From the NCBI RefSeq assembly GCF_005862305.2, contig NZ_CP054021.1:2294001-2358000 (forward strand): DNA of 64,000 nt, read 5' to 3'. The notes below the pieces were generated by a model that was given only the letters and a program-made list of their open reading frames with translations, was not told where the DNA came from and did no database searches. Each line of letters begins with the position of its first letter. Position 1 is the stretch's first letter. A program made the position numbers and the translations under genes. Origin of the DNA: Rhizobium indicum (GTDB taxonomy: Bacteria; Pseudomonadota; Alphaproteobacteria; Rhizobiales; Rhizobiaceae). Positions 7,413 through 17,475 of this stretch are shown one piece after another.

Positions 7413-9074
7413 ATGCCGAAGGCCAATCCACGTCATCCGAAATTTCCGATTCCCGGCGGGCCGGAACTGCGGGCCAAAGGCTGGCGGCAGGAGGCGCTGC
7501 TGCGGCTGCTCGAAAACGTGCTCTCCGTCGGTGAGGATCCCGACAATCTGATCGTCTATGCCGCGCTCGGCAAGGCGGCCCGCAACTGGGCGGCGCACAG
7601 AGGCATCGTCAAGGCGCTGACCGAGATGGAAGAGAACCAGACGCTGCTCATCCAGTCCGGCAAGCCGATCGGGCTCGTTCGAACGCATGCCAAGGCGCCG
7701 CTCGTCATCATGGCGAACTGCAATATTGTCGGGCAATGGGCAAAGGCCGAAGTGTTCTACGAGCTGCAGCGCAATGGACTGATCTGCTGGGGCGGGCTGA
7801 CGGCCGGCGCCTGGCAATATATCGGCAGCCAAGGCGTCATCCAGGGCACGTACGAGATCTTCATGCGCATTGCCGAGCGGCGCTTCGGCGGCGATCTCCT
7901 CGGCCGGTTCGTGCTAACGGCCGGTCTTGGCGGCATGGGCGGAGCGCAGCCGCTCGCCGGCCGCATGGCGGGGGCTGCGATCCTCTGTGTCGACATCGAT
8001 CCGGAGCGTGCCCGCAAGCGCCAGCAGATCGGTTATCTCCAGGAAATCGCGCCCGATCTCGACACCGCCCTTCAGATGATCGATGCGGCGGTGAAGGATA
8101 AGCGGGCGCTTTCCGTCGGGCTCGTCGGCAATGCGGCGGAAGTCTATCCCGAGATCGCCCGGCGCGGCATCGTGCCCGATATCGTCACCGACCAGACCTC
8201 GGCGCATGACCTCGTCTATGGCTACGTGCCGAAAGGCATGAACCTCGCTCAGGTCAAGGGCCTGCGCGACGATGGCCAGGGGCAATTGATGGCGGCAAGC
8301 CGCGCCTCGATCGTCGACCATGTGACGGCGATGCTGGAATTCCAGAAACGTGGCTCGGAAGTCTTCGATAATGGCAACCTGATCCGCACGCAGGCCAAGG
8401 AGGGCGGCGTTGCCAATGCCTTCGACATTCCGATCTTCACCGAAGCCTATCTCAGGCCGCTGTTTGCCCGGGCGATTGGCCCATTCCGCTGGATGGCGCT
8501 ATCGGGCGAGGAGAGCGATATCGCCCGGATTGACGACCTGCTGCTCGAGATGTTCCCCGACAACAAGATCATAACCAACTGGATCCGGCTGGCGCGCGAG
8601 CATGTGCCCTTCGAAGGGCTGCCGGCCCGCATCGCCTGGCTCGGCCACGGCGAACGCACGGCACTCGCAAGGCGCGTCAACGCGCTGGTTGCGAGCGGCG
8701 AACTCAAAGGCCCGGTCGCCTTCTCCCGCGACCATCTCGACGCCGGCGCCATGGCGCATCCGAATATCATGACTGAGGGGATGAAGGACGGCTCGGATGC
8801 GATCGCCGACTGGCCGCTGATCGATGCGATGATGCTCTGCTCGTCGATGGCCGATCTGGTCGTCATCCATTCCGGCGGCGGCGGTTATGCGGGCTATATG
8901 ACGAGCTGCGGCGTCACCGTCATCGCCGACGGCACGGATGCCGCAGACGAACGGCTCGACCATGCACTGACCAACGATACGGCGCTTGGCGTCATGCGTT
9001 ACGCCGATGCCGGTTATGAGGAGGCGCTGGACGAGGTGGCGAAGAAGGATGTGCCCTATATCCGGCTTGGTTGA
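7413..9074 (+). CDS. Urocanase-family enzyme, probable thiourocanate hydratase
   Basis: Urocanase family, 553 aa, NAD+-dependent. The NAD-binding signature TAGLGGMGGAQPLAGRMAG and the DQTSAHD segment are clear. In canonical urocanases a cysteine follows the PARI segment (Cys410 in Pseudomonas putida HutU, aligned by eye); here that residue is Ala408 (PARIAWLGHGE). Thiourocanate hydratases are known as urocanase relatives with a distinct active site, and this gene shares an operon with an ergothionase-type lyase and no hutI/hutG homologues. Probable role: hydration of thiourocanate to the thiohydantoin precursor. GAGGA upstream of the ATG supports the start. Confidence 0.8.
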   Translation: MPKANPRHPKFPIPGGPELRAKGWRQEALLRLLENVLSVGEDPDNLIVYAALGKAARNWAAHRGIVKALTEMEENQTLLIQSGKPIGLVRTHAKAPLVIMANCNIVGQWAKAEVFYELQRNGLICWGGLTAGAWQYIGSQGVIQGTYEIFMRIAERRFGGDLLGRFVLTAGLGGMGGAQPLAGRMAGAAILCVDIDPERARKRQQIGYLQEIAPDLDTALQMIDAAVKDKRALSVGLVGNAAEVYPEIARRGIVPDIVTDQTSAHDLVYGYVPKGMNLAQVKGLRDDGQGQLMAASRASIVDHVTAMLEFQKRGSEVFDNGNLIRTQAKEGGVANAFDIPIFTEAYLRPLFARAIGPFRWMALSGEESDIARIDDLLLEMFPDNKIITNWIRLAREHVPFEGLPARIAWLGHGERTALARRVNALVASGELKGPVAFSRDHLDAGAMAHPNIMTEGMKDGSDAIADWPLIDAMMLCSSMADLVVIHSGGGGYAGYMTSCGVTVIADGTDAADERLDHALTNDTALGVMRYADAGYEEALDEVAKKDVPYIRLG

Positions 9075-9121
9075 TCAAAAATTGCTGTATATCGTTGTCA
9101 CATCTCATCGGGAGTCATGAC

Positions 9122-9340
9122 ATGGAAACAGCAAAGATCTTCTGGTCGGGGTGTTCTCAAGCCGTCCTGCTCCCCAAGGAATTCCGTTTCGACGGCGACA
9201 GCGTCGCCATTCGACGGCAGGGGCGTGCGATCATTATCGAGCCGATTTCCGATGATTGGGACTGGCTTGCCGACCTGGCCGGTCCGGTCGATGCCGATTT
9301 TGCAACAGCGGTGGAAGAACAGCCTGCTGGGCAGGAGTGA
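9122..9340 (+). CDS. VapB/MazE-type antitoxin
   Basis: 72 aa. The N-terminal SpoVT/AbrB-like swapped-hairpin pattern is visible (KIFWSGCSQAVLLPKEFRF, then VAIRRQGRAIIIEP), followed by an acidic toxin-binding tail. Start chosen at METAKIF; an upstream in-frame ATG at 9071 overlaps the preceding gene and adds non-conserved residues. Such antitoxins bind their own promoter and neutralise a PIN-domain VapC encoded immediately downstream. Here the downstream toxin gene is broken, so the antitoxin is an orphan. Confidence 0.75.
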   Translation: METAKIFWSGCSQAVLLPKEFRFDGDSVAIRRQGRAIIIEPISDDWDWLADLAGPVDADFATAVEEQPAGQE

Positions 9341-9360
9341 TCCAAACTGGACTTCTTCAA

Positions 9361-9480
9361 ATGAAGTAGCTGGTTGACGCGAGTGCCGTCATTCCAATGA
9401 TGAAGGGCAACGATCGTCTCGTCGCAAAACTGGGCAAACACCCGCAAATCTTCGACGGATCGGCTGGAGCCGAGCAGCGC
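9361..9480 (+). pseudogene. Decayed VapC PIN-domain toxin fragment
   Basis: Directly after the antitoxin the plus strand encodes MK, a TAG stop (9367-9369), then LVDASAVIPMMKGND and RLVAKLGKHPQIF. This matches the start of rhizobial VapC ribonucleases (typically MKYLLDTNAVI, with the catalytic Asp in the first strand). The TAG replaces a tyrosine codon. Homology stops near 9480 where the convergent VOC gene ends, so most of the PIN domain, including the later acidic residues, is missing. No functional toxin can be made. Confidence 0.65.
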
Positions 9481-9481
9481 G

Positions 9482-11115
<1,634 letters not shown>

Positions 11116-11206
11116 ATCTTCATCCTTCCGACCTCCGATCTAGTCAACGCCGCTCCATTTGTCCAATATATGGGACTGGCGATTTCGATAGGTTTTGGAG
11201 ATGGCG

Positions 11207-12085
11207 ATGGAGCTGCGGCATTTGAGATATTTTCTCGCGGTGGCAGAAGAAGGCAATTTCACCCGTGCCGCCGGCAAGCTCGGCATCGGGCAGCCACCGC
11301 TCAGCCAGCAGATCCGCGACCTGGAAAGGGAAGTGGGCGCGGCGCTGTTTCATCGCGTCCCGCACGGCGCCGAATTGACGGCGGCGGGCGCGGCCTTCCT
11401 CGGCGAAGCAAAGGCTTCGCTGGCGGCTGCGGAAAAGGCGAAGCTTGCGGCGCAAAGCGCCAATCGCGGCGAGACCGGCCGGCTGTCGCTCGGTTTCACC
11501 GCTTCCTCCGCCTTCAATCCCGTGGTCAGCACGACGATCCGCCGGTTTCGCGCGCGCTGGCCGGAGGTGCAGCTGTCGCTGACGGAAATGAATACGCTGG
11601 CGCTGATGCAGAAGCTGGAACGCGGCGAGCTCGACGCCACCTTCATGCGTCCCAGCCTGGACGATCCCGCCGGCATCCGGCTGCGGCGACTGCCGGATGA
11701 GCCGATGGTGATCGCCCTGCCCGCCAGCCATCCCTTGACGCGGCACCCCAGCCTGCCGCTTGCGGCGCTGGCGGACGAACCCTTCATCCTCTTTCCCCGG
11801 CTCGTGGGCTTGAGCCTTTACGACGATGTCGTGCTTGCCTGCCGCAAGGCGGGATTCGAGCTGACCGTGGCGCAGGAGGCGCCGCAGATTTCCTCGGTCG
11901 TCAATCTGGTGGCGGCCGATCTCGGCGTCTCGATCGTGCCGGCCTCGATTTCGCAGATCAAGCTCGAAGGTGTGGCCTACCGGCCGATCGAGGGACCGCC
12001 GGCCGTGGCGCGCCTGGCGCTGGCAATGCTGAAAACACATCGCTCGCCGGTCACCGAGAACCTGATCAGCCTGCTGAGTACATGA
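11207..12085 (+). CDS. LysR-family transcriptional regulator
   Basis: 292 aa from the ATG at 11207 (MELRHLRYFLAVAEEG), which has GGAG 6 bp upstream; frames opening at 11195 (TTG) or 11201 have no room for a ribosome site. Winged-HTH with FTRAAGKLGIGQPPLSQQI (about residues 18-36), then a periplasmic-binding-like effector domain. The effector domain resembles the BenM/CatM side of LysR proteins. It is divergent from the MFS/VOC operon and likely controls it in response to an aromatic or similar ligand (inference). Confidence 0.85.
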   Translation: MELRHLRYFLAVAEEGNFTRAAGKLGIGQPPLSQQIRDLEREVGAALFHRVPHGAELTAAGAAFLGEAKASLAAAEKAKLAAQSANRGETGRLSLGFTASSAFNPVVSTTIRRFRARWPEVQLSLTEMNTLALMQKLERGELDATFMRPSLDDPAGIRLRRLPDEPMVIALPASHPLTRHPSLPLAALADEPFILFPRLVGLSLYDDVVLACRKAGFELTVAQEAPQISSVVNLVAADLGVSIVPASISQIKLEGVAYRPIEGPPAVARLALAMLKTHRSPVTENLISLLST

Positions 12086-12086
12086 A

Positions 12087-12992
12087 TTAACCCGCCGGAT
12101 CCCAATAGGGCGGATCGCCGAAGCTCTTCTTCAGATGATCGGCGATGGCGCGAAGCTTGGCGGAGGGATTGCGGCCTTCGGGATGGGCCATGTAGATGAA
12201 TTCGGCCTCCGGCCTGTGGCCGACATCGATTTCGGCAAGCCGGCCCTCGCGGATGGCGGGGCCGGCGATGAAGGCGGGCAGCAGCGCGATGCCGAGCCCG
12301 GCAATCGCGGCGTCGCGGAGCATGTCGCCATTGTTGATGCCGAGCGCCAGTTTCGCGCGGACGACGATCGCACCCTCTGGCGTCTGGAAGCGCCAGTCGG
12401 CAACGCCGCGATTGGTGTAGAAGATGCCGCGATGGCTGTCGAGATCAGAGAGCGACGAGGGAATTCCCTGGCGGGCGAGATAATCCGGCGAGGCGCAGAG
12501 AAGGCGGCGGCTATGCGCGAGCTTCCAGGCGACCAGCCTGTTATCGGCGATCGGACCGTTGCGGATGATGGCATCGTAACCGTCCGAGGCGGCATCGACG
12601 CGTCGGTCATCGATATCGAGGGTCAGTTCGATCTCGGGATGTTCGGCAAGAAAGGGATAGAGCACCGGGCCGAGATGCATGCGGCCGAAGGTGACGGGGG
12701 CAGCGATGCGGATCGGTCCCGATAGTGTTCCGCGCCGCTCGGCCATATCGGCTGCGGCTTCCTCGATCTCGCGCACGATGCGCGCGGCGCGCCCGAGGAA
12801 GACCGTGCCATCCTCCGTCAAAGTGAGCTTGCGCGTCGTTCGGTGCAGCAGCATGCCGCCGAGCGACTTCTCCAGTTCCGCCAGCCTTTCGCTGACGACG
12901 GATTTGGACAGCCGCAGGCGTCGGGCCGCCTCGCTGACCGAGCCTGCCTCGACCACGGCGACGAAAGCCGCAATACCTTCGATCCTGATCAT
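12087..12992 (-). CDS. LysR-family transcriptional regulator
   Basis: 301 aa. N-terminal wHTH with SVSEAARRLRLSKSVVSERLAELE, then a substrate-binding domain of the CrgA/AaeR-like group (YRFQTPEG-type centre, here DWRFQTPEGAIVV). Its stop is one base after the stop of the convergent LysR gene. It faces the SDR gene at 13119 across a 126-bp gap, the usual arrangement for regulating a divergent oxidoreductase; this link is inferred. Confidence 0.85.
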   Translation of the reverse strand: MIRIEGIAAFVAVVEAGSVSEAARRLRLSKSVVSERLAELEKSLGGMLLHRTTRKLTLTEDGTVFLGRAARIVREIEEAAADMAERRGTLSGPIRIAAPVTFGRMHLGPVLYPFLAEHPEIELTLDIDDRRVDAASDGYDAIIRNGPIADNRLVAWKLAHSRRLLCASPDYLARQGIPSSLSDLDSHRGIFYTNRGVADWRFQTPEGAIVVRAKLALGINNGDMLRDAAIAGLGIALLPAFIAGPAIREGRLAEIDVGHRPEAEFIYMAHPEGRNPSAKLRAIADHLKKSFGDPPYWDPAG

Positions 12993-13118
12993 CGTTCGGC
13001 TTTTCCGAATTCGAGTTCCCCGATCTGGAGACTAATCCGAACGAATGGAAAATGCCATCTTCCACTCATCGAAAGGGACGGCAGGGGCCGCCTCACCTTA
13101 AACGCAGGAGATGGAACC

Positions 13119-13883
13119 ATGAACCGCTTGAACAACAGGGTCGCGATCGTCACCGGCGCAAGCTCCGGCATCGGCCGCTCCACGGCAAAGCTCTTTGCCG
13201 CCGAAGGCGCCAAGGTCGTCGTCGGCGCCCGCCGCCAGGGCGAACTCGACAGTCTCGTCGCCGAGATCAAGGCAGAGGGCGGCGACGCCATCGCCATTGC
13301 CGGCGACGTGCGCTCGGAAGACTATCACAAGGCGCTGGTCGCCGCCGCCGTGACGTATTACGGCAAGCTCGATATCGCCTTCAACAATGCCGGCACGCTC
13401 GGCGAAGCCGGTGCGAGCACCGCCGTTTCGGAAGCAGGCTTCAGCGAGGCGCTGGCGATCAATCTGACGGCCTCCTTCCTCGCCGCCAAGCACCAGATCG
13501 GCGCGATGGTGGAAAATGGTGGCGGCTCGGTGATCTTCACCTCGACCTTCGTCGGCTACAGCTTCGCTTTTCCGGGCGTTGCCGCCTATGCCGCCAGCAA
13601 ATCCGGCCTGATCGGCCTGACGCAGGCGCTCGCCGCCGAATTCGGCCAGCAGGGCGTGCGCGTCAATGCCATCCTGCCGGGTGCTGTTGATACCGACATG
13701 TATCGGGACATGAACGATACGCCTGAGAAGCAGGCCTTCGTTACCAATCTGCATGCGCTGAAGCGTGTCGCGACACCCGAAGAACTCGCCCGCTCGGTTC
13801 TCTATCTCGCCTCCGACGATGCGAGCTTCGTCACCGGCACGGCCTCGCTGGTCGACGGTGGCGCTTCGATCACCCGCACCTGA
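13119..13883 (+). CDS. SDR-family oxidoreductase
   Basis: 254 aa from the ATG at 13119, 8 bp after AGGAG. The open frame runs upstream to 12843 but that part lies opposite the LysR gene and is not conserved-looking. Classical short-chain dehydrogenase: TGASSGIG cofactor loop (about residues 12-19), NNAG motif, catalytic Ser and YAASK, and the GTASLVDGGAS C-terminus. NAD(P)H-dependent reduction or oxidation of an unknown small substrate. Possibly one transcript with the second SDR at 14019. Confidence 0.87.
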   Translation: MNRLNNRVAIVTGASSGIGRSTAKLFAAEGAKVVVGARRQGELDSLVAEIKAEGGDAIAIAGDVRSEDYHKALVAAAVTYYGKLDIAFNNAGTLGEAGASTAVSEAGFSEALAINLTASFLAAKHQIGAMVENGGGSVIFTSTFVGYSFAFPGVAAYAASKSGLIGLTQALAAEFGQQGVRVNAILPGAVDTDMYRDMNDTPEKQAFVTNLHALKRVATPEELARSVLYLASDDASFVTGTASLVDGGASITRT

Positions 13884-14018
13884 GGCGGCGCGGCGCGATT
13901 ATCCGCTGCGGGTTGACGATCCTTCAAGACGCCGGCTTATCGCGCCGCTTTTTTCAGAGCATTCTCCCATCCAACAACAACGGGCCGCGGCCCAAAATTC
14001 GATCAAAGGAACGTCATC

Positions 14019-14768
14019 ATGTCACGTCTGCAAAACAAGACAGCCCTCATCACCGGCGGCACCAGCGGCATCGGTCTCGAGACCGCCCGCCAGTTCATCG
14101 CTGAGGGCGCCCGCGTCGTCGTTACCGGCAGCAGCGTGGCAAGCGTCGAGGCGGCCCGCGCCGAACTTGGCGGCAAAGCCACAGTCATCCAGGCCGATGC
14201 CGGCAATGCGGCCGGCCAGAAGGCCGTCGCCGACACAGTGAAAGAGGCTTTCGGCACGCTCGACATCCTCTTCGTCAACGCCGGCGTCGCCGAATTCGGG
14301 CCGCTGGAACAGTGGAGCGAAGCCGCCTTCGACAAGTCGGTTGATATCAACGTCAAGGGCCCGTTCTTCCTGATTCAGGCGCTGCTGCCGATTTTTTCGA
14401 AGCAGGCTGCGATCGTGCTCAACACCTCGATCAACGCCCATATCGGCATGCCGAACTCCAGCGTCTATTCGCTGACGAAGGGCGCGCTGCTGACGCTTGC
14501 CAAGACATTGTCGGGCGAACTCATCGGCCGCGGCATCCGCGTCAACGCCGTCAGCCCCGGTCCGATCGCCACGCCGCTTTACAGCAAGCTCGGGGCATCG
14601 GAAGCCGATTCCAAGGCGATGACCGCGCAGATCCAATCCCAGATCCCTGTCGGTCGCTTCGGGAACCCCAGCGAAGTCGCGAAGACGATCGTCTTTCTCG
14701 CCTCCGATGAGGCGGCCTATATCGTCGGCAGCGAACTCATCATCGACGGCGGGATGAGCAACCTCTGA
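14019..14768 (+). CDS. SDR-family oxidoreductase
   Basis: 249 aa, classical SDR: TGGTSGIG (about 11-18), NAGVAEFG, catalytic YSLTK and the GSELIIDGGMSNL end. AAAGGAA upstream of the ATG supports the start. It is a paralogue of the preceding SDR but only loosely similar. The 135-bp gap between the two has no obvious terminator, so co-transcription is plausible. Substrate unknown. Confidence 0.87.
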   Translation: MSRLQNKTALITGGTSGIGLETARQFIAEGARVVVTGSSVASVEAARAELGGKATVIQADAGNAAGQKAVADTVKEAFGTLDILFVNAGVAEFGPLEQWSEAAFDKSVDINVKGPFFLIQALLPIFSKQAAIVLNTSINAHIGMPNSSVYSLTKGALLTLAKTLSGELIGRGIRVNAVSPGPIATPLYSKLGASEADSKAMTAQIQSQIPVGRFGNPSEVAKTIVFLASDEAAYIVGSELIIDGGMSNL

Positions 14769-14945
14769 CCCCACGAGCGCGGCGGAGACCAGCTGCCGCG
14801 CTGCTTGCCGCCTTCAGCATGGCGATCGCGATCGTCATGCGGCGGCTGCCCGAGCAGATCCTATGCGTGTCGCCCGCGCGATTGCATGTTCTCCGCCAAA
14901 GGCTTAGGGTCGAGAGCGGTCAGAAAAGGCAACGGGAAGAAGGCC

Positions 14946-16151
14946 ATGGCTCTCAGCGGCAAACGCATCCTCCTCATCATCTCCGGCGGCATCGCGGCCT
15001 ATAAGAGCCTGGATCTGATCCGCCGGCTGCGCGAACGCGGCGCGAGCGTGCGCCCTGTGATGACCAAGGGCGCGCAGGAATTCGTCACGCCGCTTGCCGT
15101 CGGTGCGCTGACGGCGGACCATGTCTACCTCGATCTGTTTTCTCGGCAGGACGAACAGGATGTCGGTCATATCCGGCTGGCGCGTGACTGCGACCTTGTG
15201 CTGATCGCCCCCGCCACCGCCGATCTGATGGCGAAGATGGCGAACGGGCTTGCCGACGATCTCGCCTCGACCGTGCTTCTGGCGACCAACAGGCCGGTGC
15301 TTGCGGCACCGGCGATGAACCCCGCCATGTGGGCACATCCGGCTACGCGGCGGAATGCCGCGATGCTCAGAGCCGACGGCATCCGCTTCGTCGGGCCGAT
15401 GGCCGGCGAGATGGCGGAAAGCCGGGAGGCCGGGCTTGGCCGGATGGCGGAACCGCTGGAGATCGTCGCTGCCGCCGAAACCATGCTCGACGACGGAGAA
15501 AAGCCGCTCAAGGGACGCAAGGCAATCGTCACGTCAGGACCGACGCACGAGCCGATCGATCCGGTGCGCTATATCGCCAACCGCTCCTCCGGCCGGCAGG
15601 GGCATGCGATCGCCGCAGCCCTGGCAAAGCTCGGGGCGGAGGTGACGCTGGTATCCGGGCCGGTGACGATCGCCGATCCCGTCGGCGTCAGCGTCGTGCA
15701 TGTCGAGCGGGCCGAAGAAATGCGTGATGCTGTGCTTGCGGCGCTGCCGGCCGACATCGCGGTGATGGTCGCAGCGGTGGCGGACTGGCGCGTCGCCTCG
15801 GCGGCCGACCAGAAGCTGAAGAAACATCCCGGCGAATCCATTCCGACGCTGGCGCTGACCGAGAACCCGGACATCCTGAAAACCGTCGGCCATCATACGA
15901 TGCGGCCGAAGCTGGTAATCGGCTTTGCCGCCGAGACGCAGGACGTCGAAAGCAATGCAAAGGCAAAACTCGAAAGGAAAGGCGCCGACCTGATCGTCGC
16001 CAATGACGTTTCCCCTGCGACCGGGATCATGGGCGGCAGCCGCAACAGGGTTAAACTCATTCGCCGCGACGGCGTCGAGCAATGGCCTGACCTGACGAAG
16101 GAAGAGGTCGCCGAAAGGCTGGCGGCGCTGATCGCCAAGCAGCTCCGCTGA
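14946..16151 (+). CDS. coaBC: CoaBC, phosphopantothenoylcysteine synthetase/decarboxylase
   Basis: Bifunctional coenzyme A biosynthesis enzyme, 401 aa from the ATG at 14946; a further 47 codons of upstream open frame are not family-like and the ATG has a purine-rich GAAGAAGG site. N-terminal CoaC is an FMN-dependent decarboxylase: His75 (GHIRLA) and the PAMNPAMW substrate motif (122-129) are present. The C-terminal CoaB half adds cysteine to phosphopantothenate using CTP; NDVS and the GFAAET segment are visible. Housekeeping. Confidence 0.95.
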   Translation: MALSGKRILLIISGGIAAYKSLDLIRRLRERGASVRPVMTKGAQEFVTPLAVGALTADHVYLDLFSRQDEQDVGHIRLARDCDLVLIAPATADLMAKMANGLADDLASTVLLATNRPVLAAPAMNPAMWAHPATRRNAAMLRADGIRFVGPMAGEMAESREAGLGRMAEPLEIVAAAETMLDDGEKPLKGRKAIVTSGPTHEPIDPVRYIANRSSGRQGHAIAAALAKLGAEVTLVSGPVTIADPVGVSVVHVERAEEMRDAVLAALPADIAVMVAAVADWRVASAADQKLKKHPGESIPTLALTENPDILKTVGHHTMRPKLVIGFAAETQDVESNAKAKLERKGADLIVANDVSPATGIMGGSRNRVKLIRRDGVEQWPDLTKEEVAERLAALIAKQLR

Positions 16152-16180
16152 TCGCCAGCGGCTCAGCTGACGCCAAGCGT

Positions 16181-16993
16181 TCAGGCAGGAATGGCCACGC
16201 GCTGCGGCTTGGAGGCACTGCGCTTCTCCGGCCGGAAGTCGGCGACGTCAATGCCATCTTTGCCGATAGTGACCGCGCTGCCATCCGGAATTTCGGCCCA
16301 GGCATCGACATCATCGTTCAACGGCTCGGAGACGAGGCAATAACCGGCGTTGACGGGTGAGGCATAAAGCGTCGGCGCCTTGCGATCTGTTGCATAACGG
16401 ATCGCATAGAGCGTGTTGCCGTCGGAGAAGGCGGCGGTAAAGCGCAGCAGGATCGAGCCGATGACGCTGTCGGCCAGATCTTCGACGACACCGATCATGT
16501 GAGCCATCGCGGCGATCGGCGCCTCACGCAGGCCGAACTGCAGCGCCAGCAGGAACATCAGCTCGGAATCGGTCGTGCCGCCGCGGGCATTGAACAGCTC
16601 GTCGTCGAGCATCGCCTCCATTGGCCGGCGCAGGCGCTCGAAGCCGGAGATCTGGCCGTTGTGCATGAAGGACCAGGTGCCATGGGTGAAGGGGTGGCAG
16701 TTGTCGCGGCGCGTGCCGCCGCCTGTGGCAGCGCGGACATGGGCGAGAAAGAGCGGCGAACGGATCTGCCGCGCCAGGCTTTTCAGATTGCAATCCGACC
16801 ATGCGGGCAGGATATCGCGGTAACGGCCGGGCTCGGGCCTGTCGCCATACCAGGCGATGCCGAAGCCATCGCCATTCGTCGCCGTCTTGGCGCGGGTGGC
16901 GCAGTGGGACTGCTCGATCAGCGAGTGGGCGGGCGAGGATACCAGTTCCTCGAGATAGAGAGGGTCTCCACGATAGGCTGCCCAGCGACACAT
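16181..16993 (-). CDS. Class II glutamine amidotransferase (YafJ-type)
   Basis: 270 aa, Ntn-hydrolase glutaminase domain. After Met removal Cys2 (MCRWAAY) is the N-terminal nucleophile; NGDGFGIAW, HVRAATGG and FMHNGQI are the family binding motifs. Stand-alone glutaminase-like proteins of this kind have poorly defined substrates. EgtC of ergothioneine biosynthesis belongs to the same superfamily, but no egt genes lie nearby and this YafJ-like type is widespread, so I do not call it EgtC. Confidence 0.85.
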   Translation of the reverse strand: MCRWAAYRGDPLYLEELVSSPAHSLIEQSHCATRAKTATNGDGFGIAWYGDRPEPGRYRDILPAWSDCNLKSLARQIRSPLFLAHVRAATGGGTRRDNCHPFTHGTWSFMHNGQISGFERLRRPMEAMLDDELFNARGGTTDSELMFLLALQFGLREAPIAAMAHMIGVVEDLADSVIGSILLRFTAAFSDGNTLYAIRYATDRKAPTLYASPVNAGYCLVSEPLNDDVDAWAEIPDGSAVTIGKDGIDVADFRPEKRSASKPQRVAIPA

Positions 16994-17264
16994 GGCTCTT
17001 TGCTCCGGAACCCCGCCGCCGCATCGGCGGGAATGCTCTAAATTGTCGAACGTCGCGGCTAATAACAGCTTAACGCGCGGCCGGTTTGCAAGGGCAACAT
17101 GACGGTTTCGTGGCGCAAAACATCTTCAAATTCGGCGAACAGCTGTGTTCTCTCGTGAACACCCAATTTTCCCAAGACAGCGCATACGTGCATTTCTGCT
17201 TGCATCTCAGAAGAATCAGCCTAACTTTAAGCCATCAGCAACAGAACGAAAGGAAGGTGATCCA
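16994..17264. other. Gene-free stretch upstream of the small ORF
   Basis: About 270 bp between the amidotransferase start and the 23-codon ORF. It is AT-richer than its surroundings. It should hold the minus-strand promoter of the amidotransferase and the plus-strand promoter of the small transcript. I see no clear -35/-10 pair. Confidence 0.5.
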
Positions 17265-17336
17265 ATGTCTAATGAGATTTCGGACCTCGTAACGGGCATG
17301 GAAGAGGTGACGAAGGCGAGGCAGCCCTCGCTCTAA
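17265..17336 (+). CDS. 23-aa small protein or leader peptide with very strong ribosome site
   Basis: The ORF encodes MSNEISDLVTGMEEVTKARQ plus PSL. The bases just before the ATG (GAAAGGAAGGTGATCCA, 17248-17264) match almost the whole anti-Shine-Dalgarno complement of the 16S 3' end, interrupted by one extra A. A strong intrinsic terminator follows at 17395. A dedicated short transcript that is translated is therefore likely. The peptide has no signal sequence, no membrane segment and no run of one amino acid as in attenuator leaders. Function unknown; the GntR gene downstream has its own promoter region. Confidence 0.5.
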   Translation: MSNEISDLVTGMEEVTKARQPSL

Positions 17337-17394
17337 TCCCCGCCTTCCTGGGGCTGCATAGACAGTCCAGGCCAGTTTGAGGCCAAACTCATGG

Positions 17395-17421
17395 AAAGGG
17401 TCGCTGAGGCGGCCCTTTTTT
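17395..17421 (+). terminator. Intrinsic terminator of the small transcript
   Basis: Ten-base-pair stem (AAAGGGTCGC / GCGGCCCTTT, one G-U pair), TGAG loop, then a T run. A second small stem (AGTTTG / CAAACT, about 17374-17389) precedes it. It closes the transcript carrying the 23-codon ORF. Confidence 0.85.
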
Positions 17422-17475
17422 ATTGTCTTGATGTCCTTATTGTCTCGATGCCGAGCGTTGACGAAAGATTGAAAT

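Noticed and set aside
1716..9074. Reading the operon as histidine utilisation (hut)
   Set aside because: The lyase lacks the MIO triad, the urocanase homologue lacks the family cysteine, hutI and hutG are absent, and hydantoinase, carbamoylase and DUF917 genes have no place in hut.
16181..16993. EgtC of ergothioneine biosynthesis, which would pair with the catabolic operon
   Set aside because: The protein is YafJ-like and no egtA/B/D/E homologues are present; the shared superfamily fold is not enough.
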